This document shows positions 16,730 to 25,128 of a stretch of 64,000 nt of DNA, in pieces. The DNA is taken from assembly GCF_900168115.1 (NCBI RefSeq), contig NZ_FUZC01000011.1:91613-155612 (forward strand), in the 5' to 3' direction. Numbering within the stretch: position 1 is the first letter of the stretch; each line of letters begins with the position of its first letter. The notes below the pieces were generated by a model. It did not search any database. It had not been told where the DNA came from and saw nothing but the letters and a program-made list of their open reading frames with translations. The translations under genes and the position numbers were made by a program. Source of the stretch: Salegentibacter salinarum. GTDB taxonomy: Bacteria; Bacteroidota; Bacteroidia; Flavobacteriales; Flavobacteriaceae.

Positions 16730-16867
16730 CTATGTTTTTTAAAGTCTATAAAACTACAAAACTTATAGCTGCATTTAAAATGCAAGTTGTAATTTTCAGA
16801 AGTTAAAAAGGGATTATAAAAACCTTATTTTTTAGCAAAAAAGATTTAAGACTTAATAAAACAGATA

Positions 16868-17797
16868 TTGAAAAAAATAGCAATAGCCATTCACGGTGGC
16901 GCGGGGACTTTGTTGAAAGGGATAATGACGCCCGACAAAGAAATTTCCTATAAAAAAAGTTTGGAAACCGCACTTAATGCAGGTTATAAAATCCTGGAAA
17001 ATAAAGGGAATGCGGTAGATGCGGTTACCGAAGCCGTGAGAATCCTGGAAGATTCTCCTTTATTCAACGCGGGAAAGGGAAGCGTTTTTACAAACGCCGG
17101 CAGCCATGAAATGGATGCATCAATTATGAACGGTGAAAATCTTGAGGCCGGCGCAGTTTCATTGATTAGCGGGATTAAAAATCCCATTTTGCTGGCAAAA
17201 AATATTATGCAAAAAAGTGAGCACGTTTTTTTAGCGGGAACAGGTGCAATGGAATATGCTAACTTATTAGGCTATAAACTGGAACCGGAAGACTATTTTT
17301 ATGATGATTTCAGGTATAATCAATGGCAGGAAATTAAAGATTCTGATAATTTTCAGTTAGATCATAATGTGCAAAAAGATTCCAAATTCGGGACGGTGGG
17401 TGCCGTAGCCTGTGATTTTGAAGGTAATGTGGCTGCAGCAACTTCTACCGGGGGAATGACCAATAAAAAATTTGGAAGAATTGGGGACAGCCCAATGATT
17501 GGCGCGGGTACTTATGCCAATAACAATACCTGTGCGGTTTCCTGCACCGGCACCGGCGAATTTTTTATTCGCGGGGTGGTTGCTTACGATGTTTCCTGTC
17601 TTATGGAGTATAAAGGCTTAAGCTTAAAAGATGCTGCCGACGAAGTTGTTCAGAAGCGACTTATATCCATTGGGGGAGACGGCGGTTTAATTGCTGTTGA
17701 TGCAAAAGGAAATATTACTACGCCTTTCAATACTGAAGGAATGTACCGCGCGAGTATAGATACCCACGGCACTCAAAAATTAGACATCTATAAGTAA
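16868..17797 (+). CDS. Isoaspartyl peptidase / plant-type L-asparaginase (Ntn hydrolase)
   Basis: 309 residues, Ntn-hydrolase type. The N-terminal IAIHGGAGTL and the self-cleavage site GTVGAV with nucleophile Thr176 are both present; GDSPMIGAGTYA follows. There is no signal peptide, so it is cytoplasmic. It starts at TTG 16868. The gene converges on cyanophycinase with two bases between, beside cyanophycin synthetase. The likely job is therefore to split the beta-Asp-Arg dipeptides released from cyanophycin into Asp and Arg. Confidence 0.9.
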   Translation: MKKIAIAIHGGAGTLLKGIMTPDKEISYKKSLETALNAGYKILENKGNAVDAVTEAVRILEDSPLFNAGKGSVFTNAGSHEMDASIMNGENLEAGAVSLISGIKNPILLAKNIMQKSEHVFLAGTGAMEYANLLGYKLEPEDYFYDDFRYNQWQEIKDSDNFQLDHNVQKDSKFGTVGAVACDFEGNVAAATSTGGMTNKKFGRIGDSPMIGAGTYANNNTCAVSCTGTGEFFIRGVVAYDVSCLMEYKGLSLKDAADEVVQKRLISIGGDGGLIAVDAKGNITTPFNTEGMYRASIDTHGTQKLDIYK

Positions 17798-17799
17798 GA

Positions 17800-18663
17800 T
17801 TATTCTATAAAACTTTTGGAGGAAGCCATAACTTTAACTTTCCGTTCTTTTAGATAATAACTATCCCCATCTGAAAGCACGTGGGTAATTAGGTTAGTCA
17901 TCGTTAGGGGTGTTCCGTCTTTTAACCGGGCGATATTGTTATGTTTCAGGTTCCCGGGATCAAAAATAATTACCATTCCAGAACCTATAATATCACATTC
18001 GTTTCCGTTTTTAATTACAATTCCGGTGTCTTCAGCAAGACCAAAACCGATAAGTTGTGGAAATCGCGCAACAGCTTCAGACAACCTTCCAAAACGACCA
18101 CGCTGTATAAAGTGGGTGTCAATAATGAGTTCGGGAATAAGATTCAGGCCTTCGCGCAACTTAATAGCGCCTTTAATAAACGATTCTTTGCTGCTTCCGC
18201 CGGTTATCATTTCTTTAGACATACACATAGCACCAGCGCTGGTCCCGGCTAATACAAAATCTTCTTCGTAGTAGCGTTTTACCAATAAATCGTGAAAAAG
18301 TGTCCCTTTAATATTCCGGGTTATTTTATATTGATTTCCACCGGAAAACATCACGCAATCGGCATCCTTCAGCAAGTTTAGATTTTCTTCTGAATTTGCT
18401 TCTTCTTTTGAATCTATATAGAGATGAGATACATTATTGCAGCCTAATCTTTCAAATGCATCCATATAACTTTGTCCCACTTCATCTGGTATGCCTGAAG
18501 CGGTAGTAATTACAAGAATATTCGCACCATTTCCACCACTTTCATAAACTACCCGGGAAAGAATGCCCTGACTAATATAATCCAACCTAAAACGGTCGGC
18601 TCTATGAAAGCCTTTGTCTTCATTTCCGCCAATGGGTATTAAAGTTCCTTTAATCATATTCAT
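17800..18663 (-). CDS. cphB: Cyanophycinase
   Basis: A 287-residue peptidase of family S51 that degrades cyanophycin to beta-Asp-Arg. The nucleophile elbow GTSAGAM holds Ser142, FSGGNQYKITR (about residues 106-116) is the other family landmark, and the oxyanion region LIPIGGNEDKG lies at the N terminus. No signal peptide is seen, so it acts on intracellular granules. It is divergent from cphA, with a 109-bp shared promoter region containing the 12-bp palindrome ACTTATATAAGT. An alternative start at Met3 is possible. Confidence 0.93.
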   Translation of the reverse strand: MNMIKGTLIPIGGNEDKGFHRADRFRLDYISQGILSRVVYESGGNGANILVITTASGIPDEVGQSYMDAFERLGCNNVSHLYIDSKEEANSEENLNLLKDADCVMFSGGNQYKITRNIKGTLFHDLLVKRYYEEDFVLAGTSAGAMCMSKEMITGGSSKESFIKGAIKLREGLNLIPELIIDTHFIQRGRFGRLSEAVARFPQLIGFGLAEDTGIVIKNGNECDIIGSGMVIIFDPGNLKHNNIARLKDGTPLTMTNLITHVLSDGDSYYLKERKVKVMASSKSFIE

Positions 18664-18772
18664 TTTATAAATAGTCGTAAAAGTAACTTATATAAGTTGG
18701 GGGTCAAATATTACGTACATTTAAATGCGGCTAAATAACAGAGTTTCAGAAAAATAAATAGGTAGGTAAAAT

Positions 18773-21400
18773 ATGAAGATACGGGAAATAAATGCTATGC
18801 GCGGCCCCAATTATTGGTCGGTTAGAAGGCATAAATTAATTGTCATGGTCCTTGATCTTGAAGATATGGAACAAAAACCAACCAATAAAGTGCCGGGTTT
18901 TAGTGAGCGCATCAAGGCGATGTTTCCAACAATGTATGAACATCGTTGCTCTGAAGGTTGCGAGGGAGGTTTTTTTATGAGGGTAGATGATGGTACCTGG
19001 ATGGGTCATGTTATAGAACATATTGCTTTAGAAATACAAACCCTGGCAGGAATGGATGTGGGTTTTGGGAGAACGCGTGGTTATGGCGAAGAAGGTGTTT
19101 ACAATGTGGTTTTTAATTATTTAGAAGAAAAAGCCGGAAGATTTGCCGCAGAAAGTGCGGTGCGTATATGTGAAGCGCTTATTGCAGGAAGAACGTATAA
19201 CCTGGAAGCCGATTTACAGGAAATGCGAGAACTTCGTGAGTCTGAAAGGCTAGGGCCAAGTACGGGATCTATTGTAGAGGAAGCCGCCAGTCGCGGTATT
19301 CCGTGGATTAGGCTAAACCAGTATTCGCTTTGCCAGTTAGGTTATGGGGCAAATCAGAAAAAAATTCATGCTACCGTAACCAGCCAAACCAGCAGTATTG
19401 GTGTAGAACTGGCTTGCGATAAAGAAGATACCAAATATTTACTGGAGCAAGCCGAGGTACTAGTACCTAAAGGCAGAATTATAGAATCTGCGAAGGAACT
19501 AAAAAAGACTATTGCTACAATTGGATTTCCGTTGGTTACTAAACCAATAGATGGGAATCACGGTCGGGGCATTAGCGTAGACATCAATTCTATGGAAGCG
19601 GCGATTAAAGGTTTTAAAGCGGCCAAAAAAATTTCTAATTCAGTAATAGTCGAGAATTTTATAACCGGAGACGATTATCGCCTTTTGGTAATAAACCATA
19701 AGCTGGTTGCCGCAGCAAAACGCACCCCGGCGCACGTGATAGGCGATGGAAAATCGAGTTTACAAGAATTGATAGATGAGGTTAACAGTGACCCACAAAG
19801 AGGCTATGGTCACGAGAAAGTACTTACCATGATTACGGTTAACGATCTTACCAAAAGTATTATTCAATCTTATGGGTATACCCTGGAGACCATCGTAAAA
19901 AAAGGGGAACAGGTTATTTTAAAGGATACGGCAAATTTAAGCACCGGTGGAACATCAGAAGATGTAACCGATATGGTGCATCCTTCCAGTATATTTATGG
20001 CTGAAAGGATTTCAAAAATCATAGACCTGGATATTTGCGGAATAGATTTAATGACCACCGATATTAGCAAACCCCTGGAAGAAACTAATGGTGCAGTGAT
20101 AGAAGTAAACGCGGCTCCCGGTTTTAGAATGCACCTTGCTCCGTCTAAAGGAATTCCACGAAACGTGGCAGCAAATGTTGTGGATATGCTGTTTCCACCG
20201 GGAACCAGTGCCCTAATTCCAATAATAGCAGTAACCGGCACCAATGGGAAAACAACGACAACAAGACTTATTGCCCATATGCTTAAGATGAAAGGGCACC
20301 GGGTTGGTTACACTACCAGCGATGGAGTATATATTCAAAACCGCATGCTTATGCAGGGCGACTGCACAGGGCCATCAAGCGCGGAGTTTGTACTGCGGGA
20401 TCCTACCATAGATTATGCAGTTTTAGAATGTGCTCGCGGAGGTCTTTTAAGATCCGGCCTGGGTTTTCATAAATGCAATGTGGGAATTGTTACCAATGTA
20501 ACGGGAGACCATTTAGGATTGAAAGGAATACACAGTATTGAACAACTGGCCCGCGTTAAGGGAGTTTTACCGGAAACCGTAACGAAAGAAGGCTATGCGA
20601 TTTTAAATGCCGATGATGATTTGGTTTTTAATATGAGTAAAAGTGTAGAAAGCAATGTCGCCCTCTTTTCTATGGACGAGAATAACGTTCATATAAAAGC
20701 TCTGGCAGCGAAAGGTGGCCTGTCGGCTATTTATGAGAGTGGTTATATTACTATTTGTAAAGGCGAATGGAAATTAAGAATTATAAAAGCTGTGAATGTA
20801 CCTTTAACCTTTGGGGGAAAGGCAACTTTTATGATCCAGAATGTATTACCGGCTGTGCTTGCAGCCTACGTAAGAGGTTTTAGTGTAGAAGATATCAAGG
20901 TTTCTTTAGAAACATTTATTCCGTCTCCGGGTCAAACCCCGGGAAGGCTTAATTTATTCGAATTTCAAAACTTCCAGGTATTGATAGATTATGCGCATAA
21001 TCCGGCGGGTTTAAGAGCCTTAAAAGATATGCTTGATAAAATGGAAGCTACAATAAAAGTTGGGATTATAGCCGGGGTGGGCGATCGCCGCGATGAAGAT
21101 ACCAAAGAAATAGGAAGTATTGCTGCAGAGATTTTTGATGAAATAATTATTAGGCAGGACAAGAATTTGCGAGGAAAATCAACCACGGATATTAGGGAAA
21201 TGCTTAAAAAAGGCATTAGAGAGAACCATCCCAATAAGAAAATTACTAATATAGATTCAGAAAAAGAAGCTATTACTTCAGCTATAGAAAATGCTAAAGA
21301 TGGTTCTCTTATTGTGCTATGCAGTGATATGGTTGCCGAATCCCTGGAACTCGTGATGAAATTAAAGGAAAAAGAGGTAAAGAAACTTTATAATTTATAA
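18773..21400 (+). CDS. cphA: Cyanophycin synthetase
   Basis: An 875-residue ATP-dependent ligase that builds multi-L-arginyl-poly-L-aspartate. An N-terminal domain (1 to about 160) is followed by an ATP-grasp domain (about 210-480, with VTKPIDGNHGRGISV and EVNAAPGFRMH). A Mur-ligase-type domain follows, with P-loop TGTNGKTTTTRL near residues 486-497, and a Mur C-terminal domain with IDYAHNPAGL. The length equals that of the cyanobacterial enzyme and all motifs look intact, so it should be active. Degradation genes flank it on both sides. Confidence 0.95.
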   Translation: MKIREINAMRGPNYWSVRRHKLIVMVLDLEDMEQKPTNKVPGFSERIKAMFPTMYEHRCSEGCEGGFFMRVDDGTWMGHVIEHIALEIQTLAGMDVGFGRTRGYGEEGVYNVVFNYLEEKAGRFAAESAVRICEALIAGRTYNLEADLQEMRELRESERLGPSTGSIVEEAASRGIPWIRLNQYSLCQLGYGANQKKIHATVTSQTSSIGVELACDKEDTKYLLEQAEVLVPKGRIIESAKELKKTIATIGFPLVTKPIDGNHGRGISVDINSMEAAIKGFKAAKKISNSVIVENFITGDDYRLLVINHKLVAAAKRTPAHVIGDGKSSLQELIDEVNSDPQRGYGHEKVLTMITVNDLTKSIIQSYGYTLETIVKKGEQVILKDTANLSTGGTSEDVTDMVHPSSIFMAERISKIIDLDICGIDLMTTDISKPLEETNGAVIEVNAAPGFRMHLAPSKGIPRNVAANVVDMLFPPGTSALIPIIAVTGTNGKTTTTRLIAHMLKMKGHRVGYTTSDGVYIQNRMLMQGDCTGPSSAEFVLRDPTIDYAVLECARGGLLRSGLGFHKCNVGIVTNVTGDHLGLKGIHSIEQLARVKGVLPETVTKEGYAILNADDDLVFNMSKSVESNVALFSMDENNVHIKALAAKGGLSAIYESGYITICKGEWKLRIIKAVNVPLTFGGKATFMIQNVLPAVLAAYVRGFSVEDIKVSLETFIPSPGQTPGRLNLFEFQNFQVLIDYAHNPAGLRALKDMLDKMEATIKVGIIAGVGDRRDEDTKEIGSIAAEIFDEIIIRQDKNLRGKSTTDIREMLKKGIRENHPNKKITNIDSEKEAITSAIENAKDGSLIVLCSDMVAESLELVMKLKEKEVKKLYNL

Positions 21401-21406
21401 ATAAGT

Positions 21407-21452
21407 AAAACCTTAAATTCCAATGCAAAACTGTATTAGAATTTAAGGTTTA
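21407..21452. terminator. Bidirectional terminator between cphA and the second asparaginase
   Basis: A perfect 13-bp stem, AAACCTTAAATTC at 21408-21420 with 21439-21451. It lies between two converging genes. Confidence 0.8.
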
Positions 21453-21468
21453 AAAATGGGATGATTCC

Positions 21469-22446
21469 TTATTGAGAAATGTAAGATTTACTGGTGGTAT
21501 TTATGTTTTTACTGTCCTGATATTTAACATACGAAAAGCCTTCGTGAATGCAATAAGAACCTATTTCTCCGTTTTTATGTAGAGCTATAAATGCAGCTTG
21601 AAAATCTTTGTAATTTGGGTTTTGTTTAATAATTCGCTGCACGGCTATTTCACAGGCTTCCTGCGGACTTTTACCCTGTCGCATTAATTCAACAATTAGA
21701 AAGCTCCCAACACTTTTCAAAATTACTTCGCCCATTCCCGTGGCAACAGCCCCGCCAATTTCGTTATCCAGGTATAAGCCGGCACCGATTATGGGGGAAT
21801 CGCCTACGCGACCATTCATTTTGTAAGCAAGGCCAGAGGTAGTGCAGGCACCGGCAATATCGCCCCTGTCGTCCAGGCAAAGCATTCCTATGGTATCGTG
21901 ATTTTCTATGTTAATAACGGGTTTGTATTCTTTATCTATCAGCCATTCTTTCCAGGCTTTTTCCGATTCTTCAGTAAGCAGGTTTTTTCGCTGAAATCCT
22001 TGCTGAATGGCAAATTGTAAAGCGCCTTCCCCCGCAAGCATGACGTGAGGAGTTTCTTCCATAACCTTCCTGGCTACTGAAACCGGGTGTTCAATTTCCT
22101 TTAAATAGACTACGCTGCCGCAGTCTCCGGAAGGAGCCATAATACAAGCATCTAAAGTTACATTGCCATCACGATCTGGTGCGCCGCCATTTCCAACCGT
22201 AGTATTTTTAAGATTAGCTTCTTCAATTCTAACACCTTGTTCTACGGCATCTAAAGCTGAAGTTCCTTTATAAAGAAGTTCGCCTGCAGTTTTACTGGCT
22301 TCGTGAAAATTCCAGGTGGCGATACAAATTGGTGTAGGCTTTTGCTCCTTTCTAAATGTTGCGGCGTTTAAATTTAAGTTTCCGGGGAGGAGCCCTACGC
22401 CTGCTCCCGCAATTCCGGCAGCTTTTATAAAATTTCTTCGTTTCAT
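21469..22446 (-). CDS. Exported asparaginase / aspartylglucosaminidase-type Ntn hydrolase
   Basis: 325 residues. The N terminus KRRNFIKAAGIAGAGVGLL is a twin-arginine signal, so the folded enzyme would be exported to the periplasm. The Ntn-hydrolase core has GNGGAPDRDG, the cleavage site HDTIGM with nucleophile Thr185, GRVGDSPIIGAGLY and GMGEVILK. This is closer to N4-(beta-N-acetylglucosaminyl)-L-asparaginase than to the cytoplasmic enzyme at 16868. It may trim asparaginyl glycopeptides or isoaspartyl peptides outside the cytoplasm. Its position beside cphA could make it part of the cassette or a chance neighbour. Confidence 0.87.
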   Translation of the reverse strand: MKRRNFIKAAGIAGAGVGLLPGNLNLNAATFRKEQKPTPICIATWNFHEASKTAGELLYKGTSALDAVEQGVRIEEANLKNTTVGNGGAPDRDGNVTLDACIMAPSGDCGSVVYLKEIEHPVSVARKVMEETPHVMLAGEGALQFAIQQGFQRKNLLTEESEKAWKEWLIDKEYKPVINIENHDTIGMLCLDDRGDIAGACTTSGLAYKMNGRVGDSPIIGAGLYLDNEIGGAVATGMGEVILKSVGSFLIVELMRQGKSPQEACEIAVQRIIKQNPNYKDFQAAFIALHKNGEIGSYCIHEGFSYVKYQDSKNINTTSKSYISQ

Positions 22447-22600
22447 ATAAAATAGGTTTCAATTGAAAAAGCTGTGAAAAATACTTCTTATTGCCGGTAT
22501 AGTCAAATTTTATAGCTGAACGACGTTTCTGGCACTATTTAGGAATAGAATTCCAGGGTTTTTATAACTAAGACAGGCGTTAAATTAAACCTAAACGAAA

Positions 22601-22630
22601 TTTATAAAGTAATGATTAAAAGTATATTCG
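22601..22630 (+). promoter_or_regulatory. Candidate promoter of the metallophosphoesterase gene
   Basis: TTT at 22601-22603 and TATATTCG (22623-22630, one mismatch to TAnnTTTG) are 19 bp apart. The leader would be short. The rest of the 203-bp gap shows nothing else. Confidence 0.45.
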
Positions 22631-22649
22631 CAAAAATTTAAGAGTACTC

Positions 22650-23876
22650 ATGCGCTGGATTATATTTATAGTTTTTTTTCTTTTAATAGAGATTTATGCC
22701 TACCAGGCTTTAAAAACTCTTACCCGAAATTACTGGTTAATAATTTTATATTTTGTTATTACCGCTGCGGTTTTGGGGAATTTCCTATATCAATGGCTTA
22801 CACCTGTGGTAGGTAGTGTCCTCACCGGGGCGCGGGGCTATGCCTTTGGGTTTCTACTTTCGGTATTGCTTTTTAAACTTATCCTTACCTTAATTATGTT
22901 TGGGGAAGATATTTATAGAATGGGGGTAGCGGGATATGAAAAGTTGTCTTCTTCTAGGGGAAATTTCTCGCTTCCTTCACGTAGAAAATTTTTGAGTCAG
23001 CTAGCAATGGGACTTGCTGCCATTCCTTTAGCATCGGTTTTATACGGAATGTACCAGGGGAAATATAATTTTAGAGTTTTGCGTTATACGTTATATTTTA
23101 AAGATTTGCCCGATGCTTTTGACGGTTACCGATTAAGCCAGATTAGCGATGTGCACAGTGGTAGTTTTGATAATAAAAACAAGATTAAATACGGCTTAGA
23201 CTTACTCAACGAGCAGGAAAGCGATATGGTGGTTTTTACGGGCGATCTCGTAAATAATGAAGCTTCAGAAATGGAACCCTGGAAGGAAATGTTTGGTCAA
23301 ATAAAAGCGAAGGACGGGGTTTATTCGATCCTGGGAAATCACGATTATGGCGATTATAAAAACTGGAATTCTTCTGAAGAGAAAAATCAAAACCTGGATA
23401 CTTTAAAAGAAACCCACGCCAAGATGGGCTGGCAGCTTTTGCTGAATGAGCATAAGATTATTGAGCGAAACGGTGAAAAAATTGCTTTGGTAGGAGTGGA
23501 GAATTGGGGTGCCGGCGGATTTAAAAAAGAAGGTGATCTTGATAGGGCAGGAGAAGGTTTGAGCGAAAAAGATTTTAAAATTTTATTGAGTCATGATCCT
23601 TCTTACTGGCAGGAAAAAATAAAGAATGATCCTAAACATTATCATTTAACGCTTAGTGGTCATACCCACGGAATGCAGTTTGGTATTGAAATTCCAGGCT
23701 GGTTTAGATGGAGCCCGGTTCAGTATCGCTATCAAAACTGGGCAGGAATATATGAGGAATTTGGCCGTTATATTAACGTAAACCGAGGATTTGGGTATTT
23801 GGCATTTCCTGGTCGCGTAGGAATTTGGCCAGAAATAAGTGTAATTGAACTCAAAAAAGGCTCAAAACCTGCATAA
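22650..23876 (+). CDS. Membrane-anchored metallophosphoesterase
   Basis: 408 residues. The first ~130 residues hold about four hydrophobic segments; the catalytic domain follows. The calcineurin-like metal-binding motifs are present in order: ISDVHSGSF (D-x-H), TGDLVNNE (GD), LGNHDYGD (GNHD), LLSHDPSYW and SGHTHGMQFG (GHxH). YkuE/YaeI-like relatives hydrolyse phospholipid head groups or UDP-sugars, but the substrate here is unknown. The gene is alone, followed 87 bp later by a thioredoxin-fold gene. Confidence 0.88.
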   Translation: MRWIIFIVFFLLIEIYAYQALKTLTRNYWLIILYFVITAAVLGNFLYQWLTPVVGSVLTGARGYAFGFLLSVLLFKLILTLIMFGEDIYRMGVAGYEKLSSSRGNFSLPSRRKFLSQLAMGLAAIPLASVLYGMYQGKYNFRVLRYTLYFKDLPDAFDGYRLSQISDVHSGSFDNKNKIKYGLDLLNEQESDMVVFTGDLVNNEASEMEPWKEMFGQIKAKDGVYSILGNHDYGDYKNWNSSEEKNQNLDTLKETHAKMGWQLLLNEHKIIERNGEKIALVGVENWGAGGFKKEGDLDRAGEGLSEKDFKILLSHDPSYWQEKIKNDPKHYHLTLSGHTHGMQFGIEIPGWFRWSPVQYRYQNWAGIYEEFGRYINVNRGFGYLAFPGRVGIWPEISVIELKKGSKPA

Positions 23877-23963
23877 TCTGGAGAATTTGCTATATTTGAG
23901 TGAGTGATTGCTCCGGAAATAGTATGAGTTTAGTTGAGGAATTCTAATTAAAAGAAAAGCTAC

Positions 23964-24260
23964 ATGTCAAAATTTGGAGAATTAATAGATCTCAATATTC
24001 CGGTCTTGTTAGATTTCTATACCGAATGGAATGAAGATTCAAAAGCTATGAGTCCGGTTTTACGGGAAGTTGCCGCTTCTATGGGCAATAAGGCAAAAGT
24101 GATAAAAATTGATGTAGATAAAAATGCTCAACTTGCCGAAGCGCTGCGGGTAAAAGCTTTGCCAACTTTAATGATCTATAAATCTGGTGAGATGAAATGG
24201 CGCCAAACGGGAGAACAGGACGCTGCAACGCTGGTAGGTATTCTTAAAGAATATATTTAA
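23964..24260 (+). CDS. Thioredoxin-fold protein lacking all cysteines
   Basis: 98 residues with the thioredoxin fold: a beta-strand VLLDFYTEW, the cis-Pro loop KALPTLMIYKSG near residue 72 and the closing strand and helix. At the active site WCGPC is replaced by WNEDSKAM, and there is no Cys in the protein at all. It cannot do dithiol exchange, so a chaperone or binding role is more likely. The last four bases overlap the converging deacetylase gene. Confidence 0.85.
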   Translation: MSKFGELIDLNIPVLLDFYTEWNEDSKAMSPVLREVAASMGNKAKVIKIDVDKNAQLAEALRVKALPTLMIYKSGEMKWRQTGEQDAATLVGILKEYI

Positions 24261-25000
24261 AGTGCTTTAAAACTGAAACCTTTTTCAGCATAAAATTCCA
24301 GGACTTTAGGTAGTGTATATTTTAGATTTTTAAAGGCCTTCCGGCTATCGTGAAAAACCACTGTGCTTCCAACTGAAGCATTATCTATCACATTTTTTAA
24401 ACAGTTTTCTTTAGAAATTCGGTTTTCAAAATCCCCACTTATAACATCCCACATTACTATTTTATAATTCAGTGTTACAAGGGCTGAAGCCTGTGAATTT
24501 TTGATTTTCCCGTAAGGAGGACGAAAGAGTTTTTGCGTTGAAGTTTCGGATTGCGAGTTGCAGGTTGCGGGTTTCGGGTTTTTCTGGGTTTCTCTTCTTG
24601 AATCTTGGGGCTGGTTTTTAATAGCTCTTCTCTCTTCTCTTTTTTCTTTCTTCTTCTTGTTTTCTAATAGTGATTTTTCAGTTTTAATTATATTTTCAAC
24701 ATAGACTTCGGTTTTAGTTTTCCACCCGTTTAAATGGTTAAACGTATGGTTCCCAATACTGTGATTTTCTTTTGACAATTGCTGAAAGATTTCTGGATTT
24801 TTCCTGATGTTGTCACCAATACAAAAGAATGTCGCTTTTGCATTGTATCGCTTTAATTGCTCTAAAACCCAGGGTGTGATTTCTGGAACTGGCCCATCAT
24901 CAAAAGTGAGATAAATGCTTTTTTTACCCTGAATCCGGGTAATTCTGTTGGGATAGAGTTTCCTTAAAATTGAAGGATATTTTATAAAAAACGGATTCAT
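24257..25000 (-). CDS. Polysaccharide deacetylase family protein with a low-complexity insert
   Basis: A 247-residue NodB-fold deacetylase (carbohydrate esterase 4). TFDDGP at residues 32-37 holds the catalytic base and a metal-binding Asp, NHTFNH (84-89) the metal His pair, and LFRPPYGK (158-165) motif 3. I start at ATG 25000 because the family begins near here and the upstream 21 residues run toward a terminator. Residues about 113-156 are a Lys/Arg/Glu/Gln/Ser-rich stretch without structure that splits the domain between the His motif and motif 3. Whether the enzyme is still active is open. Confidence 0.83.
   Translation of the reverse strand: MNPFFIKYPSILRKLYPNRITRIQGKKSIYLTFDDGPVPEITPWVLEQLKRYNAKATFFCIGDNIRKNPEIFQQLSKENHSIGNHTFNHLNGWKTKTEVYVENIIKTEKSLLENKKKKEKREERRAIKNQPQDSRRETQKNPKPATCNSQSETSTQKLFRPPYGKIKNSQASALVTLNYKIVMWDVISGDFENRISKENCLKNVIDNASVGSTVVFHDSRKAFKNLKYTLPKVLEFYAEKGFSFKAL
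24533..24664. repeat. Low-complexity insert inside the deacetylase gene
   Basis: About 130 bp with GATTGCGAGTTGCAGGTTGC and GGGTTTCGGGTTTTTCTGGG on the plus strand, then a CT-rich tract. It resembles intergenic repeat sequence rather than coding DNA, yet it keeps the reading frame open. Confidence 0.6.
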
Positions 25001-25072
25001 ATTAGAAAAGTGGTTCAGAGGAAAGCTGATTCGGGTTGCAACGTGAAATCTTCTTTCTGTCACTCCGTATCT

Positions 25073-25116
25073 AAAAAAAGTATTCCTGCAAGGTTCTAAA
25101 AATCTTACAGGAATAC
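25073..25116 (-). terminator. Terminator after the DUF2723 gene
   Basis: A 13-bp stem (25080-25092 with 25104-25116). The one non-Watson-Crick pair is a G-U wobble in the minus-strand RNA, and a run of seven U follows on that strand. Confidence 0.85.
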
Positions 25117-25128
25117 ATTCAAATTCAG

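Noticed and set aside
18685..18696. ACTTATATAAGT as an operator between cphA and cphB
   Set aside because: It is short and A/T-rich; no second copy or protein is known, so it is only mentioned in the cphB entry.
25001..25063. Longer N terminus of the polysaccharide deacetylase
   Set aside because: The extra 21 residues are not typical of the family and end close to the DUF2723 terminator; a start at 25000 fits better.
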